Below, one piece after another: positions 25,721 to 34,609 of a DNA stretch of 64,000 nucleotides. Every line of letters begins with the position of its first letter. Within the stretch, counting starts at the first letter, position 1. Source of the stretch: an uncultured Psychroserpens sp. (lineage in GTDB: Bacteria; Bacteroidota; Bacteroidia; Flavobacteriales; Flavobacteriaceae); the NCBI RefSeq assembly GCF_947500255.1, contig NZ_CANMRL010000001.1:806001-870000 (forward strand), written 5' to 3'. The notes beneath the pieces are model-generated. The model searched no databases. It was not told the origin of the DNA and saw only the letters and a list, made by a program, of their open reading frames with translations. A program made the translations under genes and the position numbers.

Positions 25721-26953
25721 TCATTTCTCAATGAGATTTAAAGTATATTCTAAAACAGTATCAATATTATTTACATAATCTTTAATGGTTTGTTCTATGC
25801 TATGATGCGGAGGTATTCCAATTCCTTCCATTGGAAATTCTTTGAAAGAAATCTGAACTGGTTTTCGGATTGGAATACTAAAGGACAAACCAAAAGATGT
25901 AGTAAAAACTTTTGGTAAGTTTCCCGTATCACCATTTGTTTGGCTTCCAACTAAAACGACGTTTCCACTTTCGTGTAAATCTAGAGCAAAACTTTCGGCT
26001 GCCGACCCTGTAAAAACATCTGTTAGCACATAAATATTTCCTTTATAGCTGTTTGGTTTTGGGTTTATTTTTTTTCTTGACACACATGCTCTCATGCGTT
26101 TATGTATTAAATAACTAGCGATTTGTTCGCTGTAGTCAGAATTACCTCCAGAATTTCTTCTTATATCTATAATTAGGTTTGGGTAATTATTTAAGGTGTC
26201 GTAAACTTTTATGAAATCCTGAACAACCTTACCTGTCATAGATTTAATTTCTATATATGCCGTTTCTTTGTTTAATATTTTACCACTAGCCTTTCGTTGA
26301 TTTCTAAACAATAAGTGTGAATAATCGGCAGGATTTACTAAGTTTACTTTTACTTGTTTTATTCCACTCGAAGTTTTAATACTGTAGGTCCTAACGTCTT
26401 TAAATGTAGAACTAAAAACTTTAAACAATACCACTGCATTTATATCGCCTTCATAAGTAGACGAACTGATATAATTGAGCTGAGATTCTAACCACTTCGA
26501 CATTTGAATATGATCAATTTCAACAATTTCATCACCAAATTGTATTCCATTTTCAATAAAAGTATTATCCTCTATCCTTTCTAAAAAAAGACGATTTTGA
26601 ATTAATTTTGCAGAACAGTTTATGCCATAATCATCTAAAAAAAGACGACTATGAGAGTTTTTGAGTTCAGAAAAGTAATATAACAAGCATTGAAAGTATT
26701 CTTCTTTGGTTTTTGAAACAGAAATTTTTTGATTAACGTTTGAAAACAAAGCATCTAAGTCTATTTTTTTGCGCTTTAAATGACTGTATTTTTTCTTTAC
26801 AATATCATTGATTTCATTGAAATTTAAACTATAATTTTCGGAAGTCATATTAATACTATCAGCAAATTTCCACTGACCATATGAAGTTTGCGAAATGAAT
26901 ACAACGAAAAAAAGAACTATTACTGGTGATTTTTTGAATATTGAATTTAGCAT
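25721..26953 (-). CDS. S41-family serine peptidase
   Basis: A 410-residue secreted protein, with an N-terminal hydrophobic signal (PVIVLFFVVFISQTSYGQ). The tail-specific protease core is visible: YIEIKSMTG, LIDIRRNSGGNSDYSEQIASYL, the catalytic Ser in VFTGSAAESFALDLHESGN and GSQTNGDTG. No clear PDZ domain was recognised; the central part (about 130-200) may hold a diverged one. It is the last gene of a minus-strand run from 30726. Confidence 0.82.
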   Translation of the reverse strand: MLNSIFKKSPVIVLFFVVFISQTSYGQWKFADSINMTSENYSLNFNEINDIVKKKYSHLKRKKIDLDALFSNVNQKISVSKTKEEYFQCLLYYFSELKNSHSRLFLDDYGINCSAKLIQNRLFLERIEDNTFIENGIQFGDEIVEIDHIQMSKWLESQLNYISSSTYEGDINAVVLFKVFSSTFKDVRTYSIKTSSGIKQVKVNLVNPADYSHLLFRNQRKASGKILNKETAYIEIKSMTGKVVQDFIKVYDTLNNYPNLIIDIRRNSGGNSDYSEQIASYLIHKRMRACVSRKKINPKPNSYKGNIYVLTDVFTGSAAESFALDLHESGNVVLVGSQTNGDTGNLPKVFTTSFGLSFSIPIRKPVQISFKEFPMEGIGIPPHHSIEQTIKDYVNNIDTVLEYTLNLIEK

Positions 26954-26963
26954 TAGTGAGTTA

Positions 26964-28058
26964 TTATGTTCCTTTTCTTATAATCTCTAAATCATTGTCA
27001 TCATAGGTTTTTACAACTGGAGCTTCACCATTATTTTGATAATCAATCGTTATTTTATGATAGTTAAACTCTGGATGTAATTGTTTATTTAGGGATGCAT
27101 CAAAATATTCTATAGCACTTATATCATCATTATCATTAATTGTAAAATGTGTTTTATGTATATTTAAATTACTATTCACTGGCTGATTATTAGCGTCATA
27201 AAGACGCATTGAAAATGCGCGTAAAAATCCTAATCTTTGATTTCGATAAGAGAAATCATAGAGACATTGTGCATACCCATGCTCCATGTTGAGAAAAGGT
27301 TTTCTGTTGGATAATTTCCCCTCTACATTATAAAACCGCCATCCCTTTTCATTTCCATAATCATCAAAATCAAAAAGAACCTTTGCGTAACCAGCAGACT
27401 CATGTATAGCTAAGGTATTTGTAAGTGTGTCAATGTTTGATATACTGTATAAATATCCTCTATGGTCTACGGTAATCTCAGATTTATAAAAAGGGAAATA
27501 AGCGGTTAAATAATTTCGAGCACCATTCTTTTTGTACTGGTTTTGTATAAATTTATCATTACTTTTTACAGACCAAACGTACTCATAAGTTGCAAGGCCT
27601 GTCTCAACTCTTTTCATAGTGGAGTCTTTAAATACAAGTCGCTTTTTATTATCAGATGGATCCAGATCAAACTCTTCTATATGAATATCTCCACCACCAT
27701 AATAGTGTCTAGACATGTTACTTTTAAAACCATTTGCATTAAAGTATTGTCTTAATAATTTTCCTTTCTCGTAGTGATACATGACTCGATGTGTCCCAAA
27801 ATAACTGTCCTCACTTTTTTTTCCCATTTTATAAAAGGCAATATTTGAAATTTGAGAATCATTATCATATTCTACTCTATAATAATTGACTACATTTAAT
27901 GTATCGCCTTTTAAATCTCCTTGAAGATTATAATCCATAAATGGTGAGACAATACCTACAATTTTAGTATAATACTTCACTTTTGGTGGCACTTTTTGTT
28001 CGACACAATTAAACAAGTATATGCTAAAAAGAGCTATAACTAAATATTTTGAATCCAT
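26964..28058 (-). CDS. Lipoprotein with repeat-like beta-strand segments, unknown function
   Basis: A 364-residue protein with a lipoprotein signal (LFSIYLFNCVEQK, Cys about 18). The mature protein is rich in short Tyr/Asn/Asp strand segments with turns such as RVEYDNDSQISNIAFYK, VMYHYEKGKLLRQYFNANGF, VLFDFDDYGNEKGWRFYNVEGKLSN and ITIDYQNNGEAPVVKTYDDN. The pattern of DxxGNxxxxxxYxxxG resembles toxin-type YD or MORN-like strand repeats without a named family. It lies 10 bp from the S41 gene, in one operon. Confidence 0.6.
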   Translation of the reverse strand: MDSKYLVIALFSIYLFNCVEQKVPPKVKYYTKIVGIVSPFMDYNLQGDLKGDTLNVVNYYRVEYDNDSQISNIAFYKMGKKSEDSYFGTHRVMYHYEKGKLLRQYFNANGFKSNMSRHYYGGGDIHIEEFDLDPSDNKKRLVFKDSTMKRVETGLATYEYVWSVKSNDKFIQNQYKKNGARNYLTAYFPFYKSEITVDHRGYLYSISNIDTLTNTLAIHESAGYAKVLFDFDDYGNEKGWRFYNVEGKLSNRKPFLNMEHGYAQCLYDFSYRNQRLGFLRAFSMRLYDANNQPVNSNLNIHKTHFTINDNDDISAIEYFDASLNKQLHPEFNYHKITIDYQNNGEAPVVKTYDDNDLEIIRKGT

Positions 28059-28067
28059 TGACTTAAG

Positions 28068-29174
28068 CTATAATTTGTATGTCCCATTTTTAACATCATC
28101 CAAAACTTTACCCACATATGATTTATAAGAATCTGGAGTGTTTTGATGTGCTTTATCTAGCATTTTTACCGCAGCTTTTTTCTTTCCAAGGAAGTAATTA
28201 GATATCCCATGATTAAGCATTAAATACCATACTTTAGGATTGTCTTTAAGTCCGATTTCACTTAACTGCAAAGCCTCATCAAAACTTTTGTTTCGTATTA
28301 AAAACATGCTAAATGTATTAATATCGTATGCCGTACCTACAGTAGATAATGCCTCTATAATTGTTTGTTGTAACTCTTCGGTTTTATTTAGTTTTTGTTG
28401 TATTCTCGCTTTAGTTGTAAGATTTGTAAGATTCTTATTAGCTCCAAAACCATTATAGCCGCCTAAAATAGAGCGCTCTGCCCAGGTTAAAGCTTCTTCT
28501 AAATTTGTATTGTGATTTAAACACCAACTCGCAGCATCATTCCAGGCTTCCCAACGATACGTATTAATACCTCTTAATTCCTTTCTTAAACTTTTTACCA
28601 CTGTTGTATTTAGATCTACACTTACAGTAAATGGTATTCTCTTTTCTCCCCATTCTAATCCAATAACGACACTATTTTCGGTTCTATTTAAAAACTCATA
28701 ATCTAGTTGTTCAGATTTTGGGCAGCTAACTCCAGATACATCAACACTTAAAGTGATGTCTTTATTGGTATCTAAATAGTAACTTCCCCATTGATTGTTA
28801 TTATGAGCAAATAGTAATTTAAATTCATTTCCGTTAGGAACAATATGAAAACCATAGGTCCCAGCAGACAATGGTTGTCCTTCAATAAACACATCTGTGC
28901 TAAATGATATTGTTGTATTCATATTTGCTCCAGCCCTCCAAGCAATTGGAGTTCCATTTTGAGGAATCACTCCAGGTGTATTCCAAACATCTCTATTTCT
29001 TAGCGCTGGACTATGATAATTAATTTCTATTTGTGTTACGCCTAACTTTTGCATCTCTAGTACTTGAGGGCTACTGCTAGGTGTATTTAATGTATGAAAT
29101 GGGTTTGAGCGCTGTGCATGACTATTAAAAATGCATGCAATTGCGCATAAAATTGTTAGAATTTTGGATGTCAT
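28068..29174 (-). CDS. DUF2911 domain protein with helical C-terminus
   Basis: A 368-residue secreted protein with a signal peptide (to about NSHAQR). The DUF2911 domain spans about 30-185: SPALRNRDVW, TPIAWRAGANMNTTISFSTDV, LSAGTYGFHIVP, and LLFAHNNNQWGSYYL. A C-terminal helical part (about 215-368) shows TPR-like spacing (LQLSEIGLKDNPKVWYLMLNHGISNYFLGKKK). The biochemical role of DUF2911 is unknown; these proteins are common in Bacteroidota. It is 4 bp from the upstream serine hydrolase. Confidence 0.85.
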   Translation of the reverse strand: MTSKILTILCAIACIFNSHAQRSNPFHTLNTPSSSPQVLEMQKLGVTQIEINYHSPALRNRDVWNTPGVIPQNGTPIAWRAGANMNTTISFSTDVFIEGQPLSAGTYGFHIVPNGNEFKLLFAHNNNQWGSYYLDTNKDITLSVDVSGVSCPKSEQLDYEFLNRTENSVVIGLEWGEKRIPFTVSVDLNTTVVKSLRKELRGINTYRWEAWNDAASWCLNHNTNLEEALTWAERSILGGYNGFGANKNLTNLTTKARIQQKLNKTEELQQTIIEALSTVGTAYDINTFSMFLIRNKSFDEALQLSEIGLKDNPKVWYLMLNHGISNYFLGKKKAAVKMLDKAHQNTPDSYKSYVGKVLDDVKNGTYKL

Positions 29175-29178
29175 TTAA

Positions 29179-30726
29179 TTAGTTTTTTTGTGATTGTATT
29201 TCTTTGATCTCTATTCTCTTAAAAGTTAAGCCACCACTATTTATTTCTTTTATAGTATGATGAGTATCATCTACTTTAAAAGATAAGGTCATTGGACGAT
29301 TAGGTATAAGCTCAACTCGCATACTATTGATCTTTGGTGAAACCTTTGCTTCTGCTTCCAATTCACCAAATCTGATATACAAGGCATCGTCTTTTTTTCT
29401 AATTCTAATAATGCCCATGTATTTGTTATAAAATTTTCCTGTAAATGCCTGTAACGATGTTGTTAGTCGCCATTCAAAATAGGATTCCTTTTCTTTGTTT
29501 TTTGAAAAATTCTCAACTAATTTGAGTTGAAATCCATCTAAATGATCTAATTTTTGCTCATAAATTTCCTCATTTGGGTTCTCGTCTAACAATACTTCAT
29601 AAGCATAGGATGCAATAATACTACCTACATTGTCTCCAAAATGTTCTTCATTGGTAAAAATTGCAATCCCTATTTTCTCTTCAGGCATGAACGAAATATG
29701 AGATTGAAAACCATTATACCCTCCAAAATGATAAATCACTTTATTTTTATCCTTAAAGGTTCCATTATGCCATCCCATTCCATAACTGTAACCTTGAAAT
29801 ATTTGCCCCTTTTCTTTGATATATTTCACACTAGGTTTATGTGCTTTTTCTAAAACCTGTGATGCACTAATTTGTTTTTCGCCAACGCTTCCTTGATTTA
29901 TATTATATAATAACCACTTTGCTGCATCTGAAGCAGAAGATATTAATCCTCCGGCCGCATGCATTGTGTTATCTGTCTTATGAGAATATTCTTTGGGACC
30001 CTTCTCTTCTTGTGCTATATAAGGTTTGGCTAACATCCATTTTTCTTTGGTAGCTTTAGATATATATGCCGAGGTATGATTCATTTGTAATGGTACAAAT
30101 AATTTTTCATCCAATAGATTTCTCCAATCCTTACCAAATTCTTCTTTTAATAAAATACTAAGTAGATTATAGCCAATATTAGAGTATTCAAATTTTTTCT
30201 CCCCTATTTTGGTCGCATTATCTAAAAGCATTATAGCATCTTTTTGAGATAAATTCCCCAAATACGAATTTCTAAAAGTGATAAAGTTATTTGTTAAACC
30301 ACTGGTATGATTGAGCAACTCAGCAATCGTTGTTTTTTCAAACACTTCTTTGTTAGACAATGTTTTAAATGGTTTGTAATTAGTTAAAGGTGCAGATAAA
30401 TCTAATAAGCCTTCATACTCTAATAATGTTGCAAGAATACCTATAAAAGACTTCGTTGTAGAGGCAATATAAAAGGATGTATTCTTATCGGCTTCTTTTT
30501 TGTTTTTCAAGTCGGCATAGCCATATCCTTCTACGAGTATTGGTTTATCATTTTTGACTATAGCAACTCCCAAGGCAGGAACATCTGGAAACATTTCATT
30601 TACCTTTTCAATAAAATCGTCAATTTTTTCAGCATATGCTTTTTCTTGTGAGTAGGCAACAGAACAGGTTACGAAAAAGGTTAAAATAAGTAAAATTGTA
30701 CTGTAGTTTGGTAATTTAATTTTCAT
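29179..30726 (-). CDS. Beta-lactamase-family serine hydrolase
   Basis: A 515-residue secreted protein. The signal peptide ends near SVAYSQ. The nucleophile motif is S89-T-T-K92 in FYIASTTKSFIGI, and YSNIGYNLLSIL carries the YxN-type motif. A third motif HxG-like segment is present near YHFGGYNGF. This is the class C/EstB/ClbP-like serine hydrolase fold, usually a peptidase or esterase rather than a resistance enzyme. A C-terminal ~110-residue domain follows. Upstream, 58 bp from the start, is a 43-bp element shared with the NTF2-like gene. Confidence 0.88.
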   Translation of the reverse strand: MKIKLPNYSTILLILTFFVTCSVAYSQEKAYAEKIDDFIEKVNEMFPDVPALGVAIVKNDKPILVEGYGYADLKNKKEADKNTSFYIASTTKSFIGILATLLEYEGLLDLSAPLTNYKPFKTLSNKEVFEKTTIAELLNHTSGLTNNFITFRNSYLGNLSQKDAIMLLDNATKIGEKKFEYSNIGYNLLSILLKEEFGKDWRNLLDEKLFVPLQMNHTSAYISKATKEKWMLAKPYIAQEEKGPKEYSHKTDNTMHAAGGLISSASDAAKWLLYNINQGSVGEKQISASQVLEKAHKPSVKYIKEKGQIFQGYSYGMGWHNGTFKDKNKVIYHFGGYNGFQSHISFMPEEKIGIAIFTNEEHFGDNVGSIIASYAYEVLLDENPNEEIYEQKLDHLDGFQLKLVENFSKNKEKESYFEWRLTTSLQAFTGKFYNKYMGIIRIRKKDDALYIRFGELEAEAKVSPKINSMRVELIPNRPMTLSFKVDDTHHTIKEINSGGLTFKRIEIKEIQSQKN

Positions 30727-30783
30727 TTATAACGTTTTTTTGATTGGATACGAAACTAGGACTTCACATCTATAGTTATGTAT

Positions 30784-30826
30784 TGATTTTTTAAAGCTGG
30801 ACATAAAATTGTGAGAGATTTAACAA
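30784..30826. promoter_or_regulatory. Shared upstream element, copy A
   Basis: A 43-bp stretch 58 bp upstream of the serine hydrolase start. It aligns without gaps to 31371-31413 at about 30 of 43 positions, including TGATTT, TAA, TTGTGA and TTTAACAA. It is a candidate operator or promoter. Confidence 0.45.
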
Positions 30827-30835
30827 CTTTACTCT

Positions 30836-31312
30836 CTATTGATCTTTCCAAGCTTCTAGTGTAAACATTAAGGAAATGAACTTCCATCCCTTTTTCGTTT
30901 TTACAGCAGAATAAAATTCTTCTCCTTTGTGAGATTTTTTACCATTAATTGTTACATAATAATAAGTAGTCACCACAGCTCTCCCATTAAAAATCTTCTC
31001 TATTTTAACTGAATCAAATTGCTGTTTTATAATGTCATTTGAATCTTTTATAAAATCTGCTAATCCTTGGGCTGTATTAGATTTAATTGAATGGCCTCCA
31101 ACAGACACTCCTTCATAAGTTGAATAAATAAGTGCCGATGGGTGTATGAATGCATTAAGAATCATAGAATGATTTCTCATATTCACACCTTCAGAAATAG
31201 AATTCACTAAATCTTCTAGTTGTTTAGTATCGTCTTTTGCTTGTTGTGCATAAGTTGATAAATTGGTGTTCACAATCACTACAAGTATGAAAAGTTTAAT
31301 ATATTTCATCAA
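30836..31312 (-). CDS. SnoaL/NTF2-like secreted protein
   Basis: A 158-residue protein with a signal peptide (to about STYAQ) and a cone-shaped NTF2-like fold: LEDLVNSISEGVNMRNHSMILNAFIHPSALIYST at the helical front, then the strand pattern GRAVVTTYYYVTINGKKSHKGEEFYSAVKTKKGWKFISL. Family members bind or turn over small molecules with no fixed catalytic motif, so no substrate is proposed. It carries its own copy of the shared upstream element 59 bp from the start. Confidence 0.75.
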   Translation of the reverse strand: MMKYIKLFILVVIVNTNLSTYAQQAKDDTKQLEDLVNSISEGVNMRNHSMILNAFIHPSALIYSTYEGVSVGGHSIKSNTAQGLADFIKDSNDIIKQQFDSVKIEKIFNGRAVVTTYYYVTINGKKSHKGEEFYSAVKTKKGWKFISLMFTLEAWKDQ

Positions 31313-31370
31313 TCACATTGTTTTTGTTAATCGTGATTAAAACTAGTTTACTTAGGCATTCTAAAACTCC

Positions 31371-31413
31371 TGATTTCAAAAAACAGGATATAAGTTTGTG
31401 ATTTTTTTAACAA
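31371..31413. promoter_or_regulatory. Shared upstream element, copy B
   Basis: Sister of 30784-30826. It lies 59 bp upstream of the minus-strand NTF2-like gene and 45 bp upstream of the plus-strand AraC gene. A TCCTG...CAGGA dyad (31368-31388) overlaps its start. Confidence 0.45.
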
Positions 31414-31457
31414 GAGGGACTATAAAACCAATTTAAAATTTAAAGTATTTTGCACCT

Positions 31458-32471
31458 ATGGGAATCTACTATTTGCTTTCTATTTTTTCTGGAATATCTA
31501 TTGCAATGTGTCTCTTTACGACGATGTACCTTATGGTTGGCATCAAAGAAAAAAATCTAAAGAAAACCTTTTTGATTCTTTTGATTATTGCAATATCATT
31601 ACGGTTGATAAAGTCAGTATTATACTATGTTGCCGTGAGCCAATTTTCAATTATGCCAACAATAGGAATCATCATAGGGTTTTTAGGCTTCTCTACTTTT
31701 GGCCCACTAGTCTATTGGTATTTTAAGTTTGATTCTAAACAAAACGCTAAAGATTTTCCGAAAGCAGAATACTTACATTTAGTATTTCCTATTATTGGCT
31801 GCTTACTCATGACTATTTCTGAAAAATATGATAATGAAATGTATTTGGCATGCAATATAAGTTTAACTGTGTATCTCGCTTATATTTATTTCAGGTTTGT
31901 TTTTAAAAGAAGAACAATGGATTCTCATCTCTTAAAATTAGATAAGGTCATCTTTATCACAATGAGTCTATTGTTGTTTGTTTTTTTAATTCAATATTTT
32001 GTTGCTACTATCCAACTATATGTGATTGGTACAGGCCTCTCATCATTAATCATTAGTGGACTATTTATTTATATGATGAAATATCCTCCAAATCTAATGA
32101 AGGCAATACATAAAACTAAACCTAAACCTGAGCAAATACATACAATAATAGAAGCATTAGAGGTGAAAAAAATGTATCATAAACAAGGAATATCTCTAAC
32201 CGAATTTTCTAAAACAATAAACATTCCTAAGTACATTATATCTATAACGATTAAAGATAGATATCTAAAATCTTTTCCAGAAGTTATAAATCATATGAGA
32301 ATTGAAGACATTATAAAAAAGCTCAAAAATCCTGATTCAGTAAATACTAAAATAGAAGAGCTTGCTTTCGATGTAGGATTTAACTCAACATCTTCATTTT
32401 ATACTGCATTTAAAAAAGAGACCTCAATGACACCTAGAGAGTTTCAAAAAGCTTCAATTTTAAATCACTAA
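31458..32471 (+). CDS. Membrane-anchored AraC-family transcriptional regulator
   Basis: A 337-residue protein. The first about 215 residues hold six to seven hydrophobic helices (MGIYYLLSIFSGISIAMCLF, FLILLIIAISLRLIKSVLYYV and others), and the last about 110 form an AraC-type helix-turn-helix domain (MYHKQGISLTEFSKTINIPKYIISITI, LAFDVGFNSTSSFYTAFKKETSMTPREFQKA). Membrane AraC regulators sense an envelope or extracellular signal directly. It is divergent from the NTF2-like gene and near the shared 43-bp elements, so it is the natural candidate regulator. Confidence 0.83.
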   Translation: MGIYYLLSIFSGISIAMCLFTTMYLMVGIKEKNLKKTFLILLIIAISLRLIKSVLYYVAVSQFSIMPTIGIIIGFLGFSTFGPLVYWYFKFDSKQNAKDFPKAEYLHLVFPIIGCLLMTISEKYDNEMYLACNISLTVYLAYIYFRFVFKRRTMDSHLLKLDKVIFITMSLLLFVFLIQYFVATIQLYVIGTGLSSLIISGLFIYMMKYPPNLMKAIHKTKPKPEQIHTIIEALEVKKMYHKQGISLTEFSKTINIPKYIISITIKDRYLKSFPEVINHMRIEDIIKKLKNPDSVNTKIEELAFDVGFNSTSSFYTAFKKETSMTPREFQKASILNH

Positions 32472-32483
32472 ATATCTATCTTA

Positions 32484-33908
32484 TCAAATCGATAGATTTC
32501 CTCTGTAAAAATCTAGCACTTTTACACGCAATAAATAGTCGTATTTAGCATTGGTCAAGTTTACTTTAGCATTATCTAAATTATTCTTACTGGTGATATA
32601 GTTTAAGAAATTAGAAATTCCATTATTGAATCGAATTTCATTAATACGATATGATTCTTCATAAGCATCAACTTGCTTTAATAAGCTTTGATAACGATTG
32701 TAAACTGTTTCCATCTCAAAATGAATTTGAGCTATTGTATTTTTAATATCCAAATGTGTTCGTTCTAATTCTAAAACCGATTCCTCAACTCTGATTTTTT
32801 CTAAAGCCACATTATTTTTTGCTCTAAAACCATTAAAAAGAGGCACACTCACTGAAACACCAACGACTGTACTTAAGTTATTATCTAACTGATCTTTAAA
32901 ATTGATATTTTGTGGTGAGAAGGATGTTTGTTCGGTCATCACAGGTAGGTCTTGACCATTAAAAGTCACAAAATCTCCTGTGTCTACGATACTTGTCCCT
33001 GTTTCAGAAAACGTTTCTGCTGCACTAGAGTAATTTGTATTGACGCCACCAAAAACAGACACCTCAGGCGTAAATTGAGACTTCGCAACACTAATCCCTT
33101 TTTTAGCTGCTTCAATACGTAATTCTCTCGCTTTAAATGTTGCTAAATTCTGTAAAGCTTCTGTATAGACCTCATCAGCAGAACGATTGTATTTCTCGAA
33201 GTCTAACAGCATCAACTCTGTATCTATTTGGATGTTTTCTGGTAAATTCAATAATCTTACAAGGCTTAATTTGGCACTATTCAGGTTTGATTCTGAAACC
33301 AAAATACTAGTCTCATCATTGGCAACTTGCCCTAAAATATCGGCATAGTCGGCTGGGTTTCCAGATTCATTTTTATAAAAATCTTCTTGAATCTTCAGTT
33401 GTTTCTTTGTCGTTTCATAACGTTGTTTCGCTAAATCTAAAACCGCTTTACTATTTAAAACCTGTAAATATGCTAAAGTAACATTCAACACCAAATCTTG
33501 CTTAGCAGCCTCAGTTTCAAACTCCGATGCTTTTCTATTTAAGTAATTTTGCTTTGCTGCATTCAATAATCTGAATCCATTAAAAATAGTAGCATCCAAG
33601 CTTAAACCCATATTAGAAAATGTTAATTCTTGATTTATAAAATCATTGGTAAATGGATCTATACTTCTACCATTATTAACCCCTAAATTAAAGTTTCCAT
33701 TTATGCTTGGTAACATATTGGCTTTTGATTGTTGATGATTTACTTTAGCTGAATTAGCTCTTAAATTAGCCGATTTTAAATCGAGATTATTCGCTAATGC
33801 AATAGAAATACAGTCGTCTAATGAATAACGTTTCTGATTCAAATTTTGAGTGTATCCTGCCCAACTCATTAAAATTATGAGGGTAATTACTATGCTTTTA
33901 TGTTTCAT
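32484..33908 (-). CDS. TolC-family outer-membrane efflux protein
   Basis: A 474-residue secreted protein with signal peptide MKHKSIVITLIILMSWAGYTQ. It shows the two-fold TolC repeat: YSLDDCISIALANNLDLKSANLRANSAKVNHQQSKANMLPSI then a second helical half with LERTHLDIKNTIAQIHFEMETVYNRYQSLLKQVDAYEESYRINEIRF. It is the last gene of the DUF2807-ATPase-TolC transcription unit and would supply the outer-membrane channel for the MacB-type ABC system. The 12-bp gap to the AraC stop shows a convergent end. Confidence 0.88.
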   Translation of the reverse strand: MKHKSIVITLIILMSWAGYTQNLNQKRYSLDDCISIALANNLDLKSANLRANSAKVNHQQSKANMLPSINGNFNLGVNNGRSIDPFTNDFINQELTFSNMGLSLDATIFNGFRLLNAAKQNYLNRKASEFETEAAKQDLVLNVTLAYLQVLNSKAVLDLAKQRYETTKKQLKIQEDFYKNESGNPADYADILGQVANDETSILVSESNLNSAKLSLVRLLNLPENIQIDTELMLLDFEKYNRSADEVYTEALQNLATFKARELRIEAAKKGISVAKSQFTPEVSVFGGVNTNYSSAAETFSETGTSIVDTGDFVTFNGQDLPVMTEQTSFSPQNINFKDQLDNNLSTVVGVSVSVPLFNGFRAKNNVALEKIRVEESVLELERTHLDIKNTIAQIHFEMETVYNRYQSLLKQVDAYEESYRINEIRFNNGISNFLNYITSKNNLDNAKVNLTNAKYDYLLRVKVLDFYRGNLSI

Positions 33909-33918
33909 GATGTTCTTC

Positions 33919-34596
33919 TTATTCTGAGACTATTCGTCCATCTAATAGATTTATAATTCTTGAGCCATAGGATGCATTGTGCTCGGAGTGTGTTGCTTGA
34001 ATGATAGTTACACCCTCTTTGTTTAATTGTGAAAATAACTCCATAATCTCTGTACTCTGTTTAGAGTTTAGGTTTCCTGTTGGTTCATCTGCCAAAATTA
34101 ATTTGGGTTTTCCAATAAGTGCTCTGGCAATTCCTACTAGTTGCTGTTGACCACCACTTAACTGTATTGGAAACAAGTTCTTTTTACCAACAATATTAAA
34201 ACGGTCTAGCATATCAGCTACTAAAGCTTTACGTTCAGAAGATTTTACATTTTTATATAATAATGGCGTTTCAATATTTTCCCAAACCGTTAACTCATCA
34301 ATAAGATGATAAGCCTGAAATACAAATCCGATATATTCTTTGTACAATTTAGATCTGTTTTTCTCTTTCATACTATGAACCGGCTCACCTAGAAACGTAT
34401 AACCACCTCCTGTAAAACTATCTAACATGCCAATACAGTTTAGTAAAGTTGACTTACCAGAACCTGAAGGCCCCATTAGGGAAATGAATTCACCTTCTTT
34501 TACTTGAAGATTAATCTTATCTAATAAGGTTACTGCATTGCTTCCCGAATTAACAGTTCTTGTCGCTACGTTTAAACTTAATAATGTATTTGCCAT
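33919..34596 (-). CDS. MacB/LolD-type ABC transporter ATPase, diverged D-loop
   Basis: A 225-residue ABC ATPase. Walker A is GPSGSGKST, the signature is LSGGQQQ, and Walker B is LILADEPTG. It departs from its neighbour at 47819 in three catalytic-region positions: the residue after LSGGQQQ is Leu not Arg, the D-loop reads NLNSK instead of NLDS, and the H-loop is QATHS rather than MVTHS. The His and Walker Glu remain, so it is probably active. It would energise one or more of the upstream permeases or a separate complex. It is 11 bp from the TolC gene. Confidence 0.86.
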   Translation of the reverse strand: MANTLLSLNVATRTVNSGSNAVTLLDKINLQVKEGEFISLMGPSGSGKSTLLNCIGMLDSFTGGGYTFLGEPVHSMKEKNRSKLYKEYIGFVFQAYHLIDELTVWENIETPLLYKNVKSSERKALVADMLDRFNIVGKKNLFPIQLSGGQQQLVGIARALIGKPKLILADEPTGNLNSKQSTEIMELFSQLNKEGVTIIQATHSEHNASYGSRIINLLDGRIVSE

Positions 34597-34609
34597 TTTA
34601 ATTGATGTT

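Noticed and set aside
29179-30726. Beta-lactam resistance enzyme
   Set aside because: The SxxK and YxN motifs show the fold, but the operon context and C-terminal domain fit the broad serine hydrolase family; there is no evidence for lactamase activity.
32473-32496. Short ATCTATC/GATAGAT hairpin between the AraC and tolC stops
   Set aside because: Only 7-bp AT-rich arms with part inside the tolC coding end; too weak to call a terminator.
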